From positions 1-6,389 of the forward strand of contig CALBJL010000036.1 in assembly GCA_937893485.1 (NCBI GenBank): a DNA stretch of 6,389 nucleotides, in the 5' to 3' direction. The notes under the pieces are model-generated. The model was not told where the DNA came from and ran no database searches. It saw only the letters and a program-made list of their open reading frames with translations. The position numbers and the translations under genes were made by a program. Origin of the DNA: an uncultured bacterium. Its GTDB lineage: Bacteria > Bacillota > Clostridia > Lachnospirales > Lachnospiraceae. Below, piece by piece: positions 1-6,329 of the stretch (the first letter of the stretch is position 1; each line of letters starts with the position of its first letter).

Positions 1-19
1 ATTTTTATTCAGATATTTT

Positions 20-1246
20 TTATTCCGCAACAACCTTTGCGAACTTCTTTTTACCGCGCTTTACGACCTTGCCGTCGCCGGAGAAATCATCCAGCTTGTA
101 GGCGGTAGCGATATCGGAAACCTTTTCGCCGTCTACGGTCACACCACCCTGCTGAACGGCACGGCGGGCATCCGAACGGCTGTCACACAGACCTGCCTTG
201 ACCAATACAGCCATAATGTCCATATCACGCTCTGCAAAGTCATCGACAGTTACAGTTACGGTCGGCATGTTTGCGGTATCACCGGCACCGGAAAACAGTG
301 CGCGTGCGCCCTCCTGAGCCTTGAGCGCTTCTTCCTCGCCGTGTACGAGCTTGGTCAGCTCAAATGCAAGGATCTCCTTTGCCTGATTAAGCTGTGCGCC
401 CTCCCAGTGATCCATCTCATCGATCTGCTCTAACGGCAGGAACGTCAGCATACGGATACATTTTAATACGTCGGAATCAGCGACATTTCTCCAGTACTGG
501 TAGAAATCAAACGGGGAAGTCTTATTCGGGTCAAGCCATACAGCACCGGACTGTGTTTTACCCATCTTCTTGCCCTCTGAATTTAACAGAAGGTTAATCG
601 TCATTGCATAAGCATCCTTGCCAAGCTTGCGTCGGATCAGCTCTGTACCGCCGAGCATATTTGACCACTGATCGTCGCCGCCAAACTCCATATTACAGCC
701 GTATTTCTGGTACAATACATAGAAATCGTAGCTCTGCATGATCATGTAGTTGAACTCTAAGAAGCTCAGACCCTTCTCCATTCGCTGTTTGTAGCACTCG
801 GCAGTCAGCATACGGTTGACAGAGAAATGAGCACCGACTTCACGCAGAACGTCAATGTAGTTCAGGTCGAGCAGCCAGTCGGCATTGTTTACAAGCAGAG
901 CTTTGTCATTAGAAAAATCAATGAAGCGGCTCATCTGCTTTTTGAAACAGTCTACATTGTGCTGGATGGTCTCCTTCGTCATCATCTGACGCATATCGGT
1001 ACGACCGGAAGGATCACCGATCATAGCAGTACCACCACCGATCAATGCGATCGGTTTATTTCCAGCCATCTGCAGACGTTTCATCAGGCACAGAGCCATG
1101 AAATGTCCGACATGAAGGCTGTCGGCAGTCGGGTCAAAACCGATGTAGAATGTCGCTTTTCCGTTGTTGATGAGATCGCGGATCTCAGCTTCGTCTGTTA
1201 CCTGCGCGATCAGTCCGCGGGCAACCAGTTCGTCATAGAGTGTCAT
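20..1246 (-). CDS. tyrS: Tyrosyl-tRNA synthetase (TyrRS)
   Basis: Class I aminoacyl-tRNA synthetase that activates tyrosine with ATP and charges tRNA-Tyr in the cytoplasm. The 408-residue product is normal for bacterial TyrS. Visible in order: the tyrosine/ATP-binding start with the HIGH-type motif HVGH (45-48) after FDPTADSL; the tyrosine-pocket pattern Y167, Q171, D174; GGDDQW (189-194); the KMSKS-type loop KMGKT (227-231, where many TyrS have KFGKT); and a C-terminal S4-like RNA-binding domain (about 342-405) ending in a lysine-rich tail. The ATG at 1244-1246 has GAGGA six bases upstream, which fixes the start. The gene stands alone on the minus strand, divergent from the metG operon, behind a T-box leader, so expression should rise when tRNA-Tyr is uncharged. 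No terminator is visible in the 19 bases left after the stop. The family call is secure. Confidence 0.97.
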   Translation of the reverse strand: MTLYDELVARGLIAQVTDEAEIRDLINNGKATFYIGFDPTADSLHVGHFMALCLMKRLQMAGNKPIALIGGGTAMIGDPSGRTDMRQMMTKETIQHNVDCFKKQMSRFIDFSNDKALLVNNADWLLDLNYIDVLREVGAHFSVNRMLTAECYKQRMEKGLSFLEFNYMIMQSYDFYVLYQKYGCNMEFGGDDQWSNMLGGTELIRRKLGKDAYAMTINLLLNSEGKKMGKTQSGAVWLDPNKTSPFDFYQYWRNVADSDVLKCIRMLTFLPLEQIDEMDHWEGAQLNQAKEILAFELTKLVHGEEEALKAQEGARALFSGAGDTANMPTVTVTVDDFAERDMDIMAVLVKAGLCDSRSDARRAVQQGGVTVDGEKVSDIATAYKLDDFSGDGKVVKRGKKKFAKVVAE

Positions 1247-1290
1247 AGTTTTTCCTCACTTTTTTAGATTTTAATAATATTTGATGGAAA

Positions 1291-1326
1291 TAAAAAACCC
1301 TTTTCCGTGTCATACACGAAAAAGGG
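1291..1326 (-). terminator. T-box attenuator terminator of tyrS
   Basis: On the minus strand, CCCTTTTTCGTGT pairs with ACACGGAAAAGGG (13 pairs, one of them G-U) around a 3-nt ATG loop, followed by six U residues. It lies directly after the T-box core. The 5' arm (CCCTT) is shared with the alternative antiterminator, which uncharged tRNA-Tyr would stabilise. It ends 45 bases before the tyrS start codon, so termination here prevents tyrS transcription. Confidence 0.95.
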
Positions 1327-1582
1327 CGATTGTTCGTCGCGTTACCACCTTTTTTTACCAACCATTCACATGATCAGCCTCAACCGGATGTCCATCAACA
1401 TCTGTCCACGATAACGGGAGGAGCCCGTCGCAGCCTACTACATGATTTTTAACCACAAGTCATCACGATTCGGTGCGCAGCTTGGAGATGTATTCGTAAA
1501 AAATTCTGCCTGCGCCTCTCACCAGCCGGCGGCTCTCTGTAGGTGAATATCTTTTACTACTTGTTCTCGTCATTGCCTTTGC
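1291..1582 (-). ncRNA. Tyrosine T-box leader of tyrS
   Basis: A cis-acting 5' leader RNA that senses uncharged tRNA-Tyr and controls read-through into tyrS. Reading the minus strand from the predicted transcription start (about 1582), I see an AGUA element near 1561-1555, the AGAGAG and GGCTGGTGAGAG motifs of the distal Stem I (1538-1515), and the specifier loop GAA-UAC-A with the tyrosine codon UAC at 1492-1490. AGUA plus GAA is the usual loop-E pair flanking a T-box specifier. Further on are a GACGGG/CCCGTT hairpin and a GATGT/ACATC hairpin. The diagnostic T-box core AGGTGGTAACGCG lies at 1350-1338. Its UGGU bulge (1347-1344) matches an ACCA tRNA 3' end, as expected for tRNA-Tyr with discriminator A. 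The intrinsic terminator follows. Exact 5' end is inferred from the promoter. Confidence 0.95.
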
Positions 1583-1588
1583 GCCTTT

Positions 1589-1617
1589 ATTATAAAAACT
1601 GATCTATACTTTGTCAA
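1589..1617 (-). promoter_or_regulatory. SigA-type promoter of the tyrS T-box transcript
   Basis: On the minus strand, a perfect consensus -35 TTGACA (1617-1612) and -10 TATAAT (1594-1589) are separated by 17 bp. Transcription should start near 1582. A full consensus promoter suits a gene whose control comes afterwards, by attenuation at the T-box terminator. It lies back to back with the metG-operon promoter. Confidence 0.93.
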
Positions 1618-1646
1618 GAAAAATCTCTTCGTTTTGTGGATAAAAG

Positions 1647-1675
1647 TTGCAAAACCGCGCTAAAGTGGGTATAAT
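1647..1675 (+). promoter_or_regulatory. Promoter of the zinc-ribbon/metG/tatD/rsmA operon
   Basis: A TTGCAA -35 box (1647-1652) and a perfect TATAAT -10 box (1670-1675) are 17 bp apart, predicting a start near 1682. The two -35 boxes of the divergent promoters are only 29 bp apart, so polymerases or a regulator bound here could affect both transcripts. The leader is short (about 24 nt to the first SD) and has no room for a riboswitch. Confidence 0.88.
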
Positions 1676-1704
1676 CAAAAGATAATCATGTAATCAATAC
1701 AGAA

Positions 1705-1710
1705 AAGGAG
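1705..1710 (+). promoter_or_regulatory. SD that fixes the start of the zinc-ribbon gene
   Basis: AAGGAG lies nine bases before the ATG at 1720. An in-frame ATG at 1711 directly abuts this SD, so it cannot be served by it. The start at 1720, giving a protein beginning MALFDKLG, is therefore preferred. Confidence 0.85.
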
Positions 1711-1719
1711 ATGTGTAGA

Positions 1720-2187
1720 ATGGCTTTATTTGATAAACTTGGTGAAACATTGGTAAATGCAAGCAGAGATGTGAGTCAGAAGGCAAAGGATCTGTCCGGT
1801 ACTGCAAAGCTTACACTGGATATCCGTTCAAAGCAAGATCAGGTACAGAAGCTCTATGCAGAGATCGGCAGACAGTATGTTGAAGAACATAAAGAGGATG
1901 ATCCCGCCGCATACGAGGAGATGGCGCAGATCAAAGAGCTGCTCACAGCGATTGAAGATATGAAAAAGGAACTGTTGGATCTCAAGGGTGCAAAGGTATG
2001 CCCGCGCTGCGGCGAGGAAGTGCAGGCTACGGATGCATACTGCAAGTGCTGCGGAGCAAAGATCGAGGATGATGATATTGTTGTGGACGCAGTAGTCAAA
2101 GAGGCACCGGAGGCATCTGAGGAAACAGCAGAAGTCACAGAGGCTGCACAGGATACAGACATTACAGAGGAAGCGTTTGAGGATTAA
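1720..2187 (+). CDS. Zinc-ribbon / coiled-coil protein of unknown function
   Basis: A 155-residue soluble protein whose function I do not recognise. The N-terminal 35 residues (MALFDKLGETL...TAKLTLDI) resemble the start of small zinc-ribbon proteins seen in Clostridia. Residues about 37-92 are rich in charged and leucine residues and look like a helical, probably coiled-coil segment. A zinc ribbon follows: C94-x2-C97 (CPRCGEE) and C108-x2-C111, with an extra cysteine at 110. The tail (about 115-155) is strongly acidic, rich in E, D and A, and probably disordered. There is no signal peptide or membrane segment. The gene is first in the operon and its last codons carry the SD of metG, whose start is two bases after its stop, so the two are likely translationally coupled. 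A link with tRNA or ribosome function is only a guess from context. Confidence 0.85.
   Translation: MALFDKLGETLVNASRDVSQKAKDLSGTAKLTLDIRSKQDQVQKLYAEIGRQYVEEHKEDDPAAYEEMAQIKELLTAIEDMKKELLDLKGAKVCPRCGEEVQATDAYCKCCGAKIEDDDIVVDAVVKEAPEASEETAEVTEAAQDTDITEEAFED
2179..2183 (+). promoter_or_regulatory. metG SD inside the upstream gene
   Basis: GAGGA lies six bases before the metG ATG and within the last codons (GAG GAT TAA) of the zinc-ribbon gene. Ribosomes finishing the first gene pass over the metG SD, which suggests coupled translation of the pair. Confidence 0.8.
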
Positions 2188-2189
2188 AA

Positions 2190-4142
2190 ATGGGAAACAA
2201 AGGCAAATTTTATATGACGACTGCGATTGCCTATGCATCCGGCAAGCCTCATATCGGTAACACATATGAGATCGTGCTGGCAGACAGCATCGCACGTTTT
2301 AAAAGACAGGAAGGCTATGACGTATTTTTCCAGACCGGAACCGACGAGCATGGTCAGAAAATCGAGCTGAAAGCACAGGAAGCCGGTATCAGTCCGAAGC
2401 AGTATGTCGATAACGTAGCAGGAACGATCAAGGACATCTGGGATCTGATGAATACATCCTATGATAAGTTTATCCGCACGACGGACGATTATCATGAAAA
2501 ACAGGTACAGAAGATCTTTAAAAAGCTGTATGACAAGGGCGATATTTACAAGAGCTCTTATGAGGGACTGTACTGTACGCCCTGTGAGTCATTCTGGACA
2601 GAATCCCAGCTCGTAGACGGCAAATGTCCGGACTGCGGACGCGAGGTAAAGCCTGCAAAGGAGGAAGCATATTTCTTCAAAATGAGCAAATATGCGGATC
2701 GGCTCATTGATCATATCAATACACATCCGGAGTTCATTCAGCCGGTTTCACGTAAAAACGAAATGATGAACAACTTCCTGCTGCCGGGTCTGCAGGATCT
2801 GTGTGTATCTCGTACATCGTTTGACTGGGGTATTCCGGTAGACTTTGACGATAAGCATGTCATTTATGTATGGCTTGATGCGCTCACAAACTATATCACA
2901 GGTATCGGTTATGACTGTGATGGCAATTCCACCGATCAGTTCAAAAAGGACTGGCCGGCAGACCTGCATCTGATCGGAAAAGATATTATCCGTTTCCATA
3001 CGATTTACTGGCCGATTTTCCTGATGGCGCTCGATCTGCCGCTGCCCAAGCAGGTATTCGGACACCCGTGGCTGTTACAGGGCGATGGAAAAATGAGTAA
3101 ATCAAAGGGAAATGTGCTCTATGCGGATGAGCTGGTAGATTTCTTCGGTGTAGATGCGGTGCGTTATTTCGTGCTGCATGAGATGCCGTTTGAGAATGAT
3201 GGCGTGATTTCATGGGATCTGCTCGTAGAGCGTATCAATTCAGATCTTGCAAATACGATGGGTAATCTGGTCAACCGCACGATTTCCATGAGCAACAAGT
3301 ATTTTGGCGGCGTTGTGACTTCTACCGGTGTGACCGAGGAAGTAGATGCTGATCTGAAAAAAGTGGCTACAGAGACGAAGCAGAAGGTCGCAGACAAAAT
3401 GAAGGATCTGCGTGTCGCAGACGCGATGACAGAGATTTTTAACCTGTTCAAGCGCTGCAATAAATATATTGACGAGACTACACCGTGGATTCTGGCAAAG
3501 GATGAGGCGACCAAGCCCCGTCTGGCAGAGGTATTATACAATCTCGTAGAGGGAATCAGCATCGGTGCGACGTTATTAAAGAGCTTTATGCCGGAGACTT
3601 CAGAAAAGATCTTAGCACAGTTGAACGCAAAGGAGATCCCGTTTGATGAACTCGATCAGTTCGGCGCATATGTGAGCGGAACAAAGGTGACAGAGACACC
3701 GGAGATCCTGTTTGCACGACTGGACATTAACGAGGTGATGGAGCGCGTGAATGAGCTGCATCCGCCGGTAGCGGAAGAAACACCCGCTGAGCCTGTGATC
3801 GACATTGAGCCCAAGGCAGAGATTACCTTTGAGGAATTTGGCAAGATGCAGTTTCAGGTGGGAGAGATCATCGCGTGCGAGGCTGTACCCAAGTCGAAAA
3901 AGCTGCTCTGTTCACAGGTGCGCATTGGCAGTCAGGTCAAGCAGATCGTATCCGGTATCCAGAAAGCATACAAGCCGGAGGAGATGGTCGGTAAAAAAGT
4001 CATGGTATTAGTGAACTTAAAGCCTGCGAAGCTCGCCGGAGTATTATCAGAGGGTATGCTGCTGTGCGCAGAGGACGAGAACGGTGAGCTGTCACTAATG
4101 GTTCCCGAAAAGAAAATGCCTGCCGGAGCAGAAATCTGCTAG
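2190..4142 (+). CDS. metG: Methionyl-tRNA synthetase (MetRS) with C-terminal tRNA-binding domain
   Basis: Class I synthetase that charges both initiator and elongator tRNA-Met. The 650 residues fit the long bacterial form. Seen in order: the HIGH-type motif HIGN (21-24) after YASGKP; FQTGTDEHGQKIE (47-59); a zinc knuckle in the connective peptide with C129-x2-C132 and C146-x2-C149; the KMSKS loop (301-305) in GDGKMSKSKGN; a helical anticodon-binding region (about 345-520, including ETTPWILAKDE at 429-439); a P/E-rich linker (about 524-543); and a fused EMAP/Trbp111-type tRNA-binding domain (about 545-650) with FQVGEI, the SGI segment and LKPAKLAGVLSEGM. All catalytic motifs are intact. It lies two bases after the zinc-ribbon gene and 58 bases before tatD. 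Unlike tyrS, I see no T-box or SAM-riboswitch core upstream, so control is probably set by the shared promoter. Confidence 0.97.
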   Translation: MGNKGKFYMTTAIAYASGKPHIGNTYEIVLADSIARFKRQEGYDVFFQTGTDEHGQKIELKAQEAGISPKQYVDNVAGTIKDIWDLMNTSYDKFIRTTDDYHEKQVQKIFKKLYDKGDIYKSSYEGLYCTPCESFWTESQLVDGKCPDCGREVKPAKEEAYFFKMSKYADRLIDHINTHPEFIQPVSRKNEMMNNFLLPGLQDLCVSRTSFDWGIPVDFDDKHVIYVWLDALTNYITGIGYDCDGNSTDQFKKDWPADLHLIGKDIIRFHTIYWPIFLMALDLPLPKQVFGHPWLLQGDGKMSKSKGNVLYADELVDFFGVDAVRYFVLHEMPFENDGVISWDLLVERINSDLANTMGNLVNRTISMSNKYFGGVVTSTGVTEEVDADLKKVATETKQKVADKMKDLRVADAMTEIFNLFKRCNKYIDETTPWILAKDEATKPRLAEVLYNLVEGISIGATLLKSFMPETSEKILAQLNAKEIPFDELDQFGAYVSGTKVTETPEILFARLDINEVMERVNELHPPVAEETPAEPVIDIEPKAEITFEEFGKMQFQVGEIIACEAVPKSKKLLCSQVRIGSQVKQIVSGIQKAYKPEEMVGKKVMVLVNLKPAKLAGVLSEGMLLCAEDENGELSLMVPEKKMPAGAEIC

Positions 4143-4156
4143 AAATAGAAGTTGTT

Positions 4157-4188
4157 TTAGATCGAAGCACTTGCGGCTGCGATCGTAA
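4157..4188 (+). other. Small hairpin in the metG-tatD gap
   Basis: TTA-GATCG-a-AGC pairs with GCT-g-CGATC-g-TAA around a 7-nt ACTTGCG loop. There is no U-run after it (the next bases are A/G-rich), so it is not a terminator. It ends just before the tatD SD AAGGGA (4191-4196) and could affect RNA stability or tatD initiation. It may also be chance pairing. Confidence 0.4.
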
Positions 4189-4200
4189 GAAAGGGAAAAA

Positions 4201-4986
4201 ATGATTTTCGAGACACATGCTCATTATGATGATGAGCAATTTGCCGGGGATCGGGGGGAGCTGCTCGCACAGCTCCCTTCTCTTGGTATAAGAAAAGTAA
4301 TTGATGTAGCATCCACGATCGACTCGATCAATCAGTGTGTCGAGCTGGCACGTACCTATGACCATGTTTATGCCGCAGTCGGTGTTCATCCGAGTGAGCT
4401 GACAGGCATGGATGAGTCTGTCATTGACCATATGCGTGAGCTGGCGGCATGGGATAAAACTGTCGCCATCGGAGAGATTGGACTGGACTATTACTGGGAA
4501 AAACATGCAGATGAGCAGCAAAATCAAAGAGACTGGTTTGTCCGGCAGATGGAGCTGGCGCGTGAGGTATCACTTCCGGTCATTATCCACTCCAGAGACG
4601 CCGCAGAGGACACTTATTCACTGATGCGGGACATCCGTGCACAGGAGATTCCCGGTGTGATCCATTGCTATTCGTATTCACCGGAAATGGCGCGTGAATA
4701 TGTGAAAATGGGGTATTATATCGGTGTAGGCGGTGTCGTCACATTTAAAAACGCGAAAAAGCTCGTGCGGACTGTGGCGGAGACACCGATCGAGCGCATT
4801 TTGCTCGAAACAGACAGCCCGTATCTCGCGCCGGAGCCGCACAGGGGCAGGCGGAACGATTCGCGTGAGCTGGTCTATGTAGTAGACAAAATTGCGCAGA
4901 TCAAGGATCTGACACCCGAACAAGTAGAGACAGTCACATGGGAGAATGCCCAGAGATTATTTTCTAAGGTAGCAAAGGAACAATAA
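4201..4986 (+). CDS. tatD: TatD-family metal-dependent hydrolase (DNase)
   Basis: Cytoplasmic TIM-barrel hydrolase of the amidohydrolase superfamily. Characterised relatives are Mg-dependent 3'-5' exonucleases linked to DNA repair and DNA breakdown; the physiological role here is inferred. At 261 residues it is close to the family norm. The expected metal ligands are all present: H6 and H8 (THAH), E92 (GEIGLDYYW, 91-99), H130 (VIIHSRDA), H155 (GVIHCYSY) and D205 (LLETDSPYLAPEPHRG). The first motif reads FETHAH where FDTHAH is more common, a mild variation. The start is the ATG at 4201 with AAGGGA four bases upstream. It lies between metG and rsmA, the usual Firmicute neighbourhood (yabD in Bacillus subtilis). 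The name tatD is historical and does not imply protein export. Confidence 0.95.
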   Translation: MIFETHAHYDDEQFAGDRGELLAQLPSLGIRKVIDVASTIDSINQCVELARTYDHVYAAVGVHPSELTGMDESVIDHMRELAAWDKTVAIGEIGLDYYWEKHADEQQNQRDWFVRQMELAREVSLPVIIHSRDAAEDTYSLMRDIRAQEIPGVIHCYSYSPEMAREYVKMGYYIGVGGVVTFKNAKKLVRTVAETPIERILLETDSPYLAPEPHRGRRNDSRELVYVVDKIAQIKDLTPEQVETVTWENAQRLFSKVAKEQ

Positions 4987-5034
4987 CTGTCATTGGAATA
5001 TGGATCGGCAGTCACGTGGATAACAGGAATCATC

Positions 5035-5040
5035 GGAGGA
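5035..5040 (+). promoter_or_regulatory. SD that fixes the rsmA start
   Basis: GGAGGA sits three bases before the ATG at 5044. The spacing is short but the match to the anti-SD is strong. It supports 5044 over the in-frame TTG at 4993, which has no well-placed SD and would add 17 residues not typical of RsmA. Confidence 0.75.
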
Positions 5041-5043
5041 ACT

Positions 5044-5910
5044 ATGGCATATTTAGGCGAACCACAGCACACGATCGCGGTGCTGCAGAAATATAATTTT
5101 CATTTCCAGAAGAAATTCGGGCAGAATTTCCTGATCGATACACATGTACTCGAGCGTATCATCAATGAGGCGGAGATCACAAAGGATGATTTTGTCGTAG
5201 AGATCGGACCCGGTATCGGCACGATGACGCAGTATTTGTGTGAGGCAGCAGGATCTGTGGCAGCGGTGGAGATCGATAAAAACCTGATTCCGATACTGGC
5301 GGATACGCTCAGCGAATACGATAACGTAGAGGTGATCAACAAAGACATTTTAAAGGTTGATATCGCTGTGCTGGCAAATGAGAAAAACGGTGGCAGACCG
5401 ATTAAGGTCGTGGCGAATCTGCCTTATTATATCACGACACCGATCATCATGGGCTTATTTGAGAGCCATGTACCGATCGAGAGCATTACGGTTATGGTAC
5501 AAAAGGAAGTTGCTGACCGTATGCAATGCGGCCCCGGCAGCAAGGACTACGGCGCGCTGTCGCTGGCGGTACAGTATTATGCCGAGCCGGAGATCGTGGC
5601 GATCGTACCTCCAAACTGCTTTATGCCGCGCCCGAATGTCGGCAGTGCAGTGATCCGGCTGACGAGACACGAGAGCGCACCGGTTGATGTCGCAGACGAA
5701 CGCCTGATGTTCCGTCTGATCCGCGCATCGTTTAACCAGCGCAGAAAAACACTCGTCAACGGACTGAAAAATGCATCGGATCTGCCCTTCACAAAAGAAC
5801 AGATTGAGGCAGCAATCACAGCGATCGGACAGCCGCTCACCATCCGTGGTGAGGCGCTGACACTCGCACAATTCGCAGAACTTTCCAACGAACTCGGAGC
5901 ACTTTCATAA
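5044..5910 (+). CDS. rsmA: 16S rRNA dimethyladenosine transferase (RsmA/KsgA)
   Basis: S-adenosylmethionine (SAM)-dependent enzyme that dimethylates two adjacent adenosines in the 3'-terminal helix of 16S rRNA (A1518 and A1519 in E. coli numbering), a late check in 30S assembly. Its loss classically gives kasugamycin resistance. The 288-residue product matches the family size. Visible motifs: the N-terminal signature KKFGQNFLID (23-32); SAM motif I VVEIGPGIGTMT (51-62); acidic E77 (AVEID); D101; the catalytic NLPYYI (125-130); the FMPRPNVGS segment (193-201); and FNQRRKTL (230-237) in the C-terminal helical domain. It follows tatD by 57 bases and is the last gene of the operon, with a terminator overlapping its stop. 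The gene for RNase M5 (rnmV), often between tatD and rsmA in Firmicutes, is absent from this position. Confidence 0.97.
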   Translation: MAYLGEPQHTIAVLQKYNFHFQKKFGQNFLIDTHVLERIINEAEITKDDFVVEIGPGIGTMTQYLCEAAGSVAAVEIDKNLIPILADTLSEYDNVEVINKDILKVDIAVLANEKNGGRPIKVVANLPYYITTPIIMGLFESHVPIESITVMVQKEVADRMQCGPGSKDYGALSLAVQYYAEPEIVAIVPPNCFMPRPNVGSAVIRLTRHESAPVDVADERLMFRLIRASFNQRRKTLVNGLKNASDLPFTKEQIEAAITAIGQPLTIRGEALTLAQFAELSNELGALS

Positions 5911-5925
5911 AAGTGCTCCTTTTTT
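5896..5925 (+). terminator. Intrinsic terminator ending the operon, overlapping the rsmA stop
   Basis: GGAGCACTTT (5896-5905) and AAAGTGCTCC (5910-5919) form a perfect 10-bp stem with a CATA loop, followed by six T residues (5920-5925). The 5' arm is rsmA coding sequence, and the TAA stop (5908-5910) spans the loop and the first base of the 3' arm. Confidence 0.96.
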
Positions 5926-6266
5926 CATATACTTGTACCATTCTTTCAATCATAGGTGATTGCGAAACTGACGTATTAATGTGGGTTGTTTGGTAGCGAA
6001 CATGGTATAGTATCCAGATCAGACTGCTCCGATTGTCCGGCGGTGTCTCGCTGTTTCTTCAGCCTTGGCTCGATGTGTCCTCTGCACACATAGCCTGCGG
6101 CTTTCAGTTATGATATGAGAAACATCATTGACTCGCTCGCACTTCGCCGGACAAAAGTCGCAGCTGACTGGAACTATCATGCCCGCTACCACCACCCCAG
6201 CGTTACATGTCGTTTACGAAACTTGTTCATAGAGTTGATTGGACATGTGAAGATCATGACTATATG
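5926..6266. repeat. Long imperfect palindrome / extended hairpin
   Basis: Nested complementary blocks share one centre at the loop CCTCTGC (6079-6085). From inside out: ATGTGT 6073-6078 with ACACAT 6086-6091; GGCT 6067-6070 with AGCC 6092-6095; AGCC 6061-6064 with GGCT 6099-6102; GTTTCT 6053-6058 with AGAAAC 6118-6123; TTGTCCGGCG 6033-6042 with 6145-6154; CTGC 6024-6027 with 6160-6163; TCAG 6019-6022 with 6164-6167; CCAG 6014-6017 with 6168-6171; ATAGT 6007-6011 with 6173-6177; CATG 6001-6004 with 6178-6181; GGTAGCG 5992-5998 with 6184-6190; TGGG 5982-5985 with 6196-6199. Weaker outer pairing follows: AAAC/GACGT 5965-5974 with 6207-6215, CAATCA 5947-5952 with 6236-6241, and CATATA 5926-5931 with 6261-6266. 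Either a structured RNA or a MITE-like element. The core 5982-6199 is solid; the outer limits are uncertain. Confidence 0.8.
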
Positions 6267-6329
6267 TATAAAACCAGCAGCGCGAGCAAAGTCATGTCTG
6301 ATTTTGCTGCCTTTGCACGATGGAGATGA
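6207..6329 (+). CDS. Possible 40-residue small ORF (doubtful)
   Basis: An ATG at 6207 opens 40 codons to a TGA at 6327-6329. The peptide begins MSFTKLVHRVDWTCEDHDY and ends FAAFARWR, with two tryptophans and mixed charge. I do not recognise it. There is no SD upstream (the preceding bases are C-rich), and its first part lies in the right arm of the palindrome, so the open frame may be accidental. The same frame stays open after the stop to the window end. Confidence 0.12.
   Translation: MSFTKLVHRVDWTCEDHDYMYKTSSASKVMSDFAAFARWR
6239..6266 (+). promoter_or_regulatory. Weak candidate promoter for the downstream gene
   Basis: TTGGAC (6239-6244) and TATATG (6261-6266) are 16 bp apart and could act as -35 and -10 boxes for a transcript starting near 6273. 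That transcript would carry the SD-bearing hairpin at 6325-6384. The match is moderate and the same bases take part in the outer palindrome pairing. Confidence 0.22.

Noticed and set aside
2..25. Repeated TTTTTATTC near the tyrS stop as a terminator or functional repeat
   Set aside because: It is a short AT-rich direct repeat without a hairpin and is easily explained by base composition; too little flanking sequence is present.
827..1267. 146-codon plus-strand open frame
   Set aside because: It lies antisense within tyrS, whose protein is fully conserved in motif order, so it is a shadow frame.
1711..1719. Upstream in-frame ATG for the zinc-ribbon gene
   Set aside because: It directly abuts the AAGGAG SD; the ATG at 1720 has proper nine-base spacing.
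1676..1719. T-box or SAM riboswitch before the metG operon
   Set aside because: The leader is too short and lacks any T-box core or S-box motif.
4993..5043. TTG start extending RsmA by 17 residues
   Set aside because: It has no well-placed SD and the extra residues are not typical of RsmA, whereas 5044 has GGAGGA just upstream.
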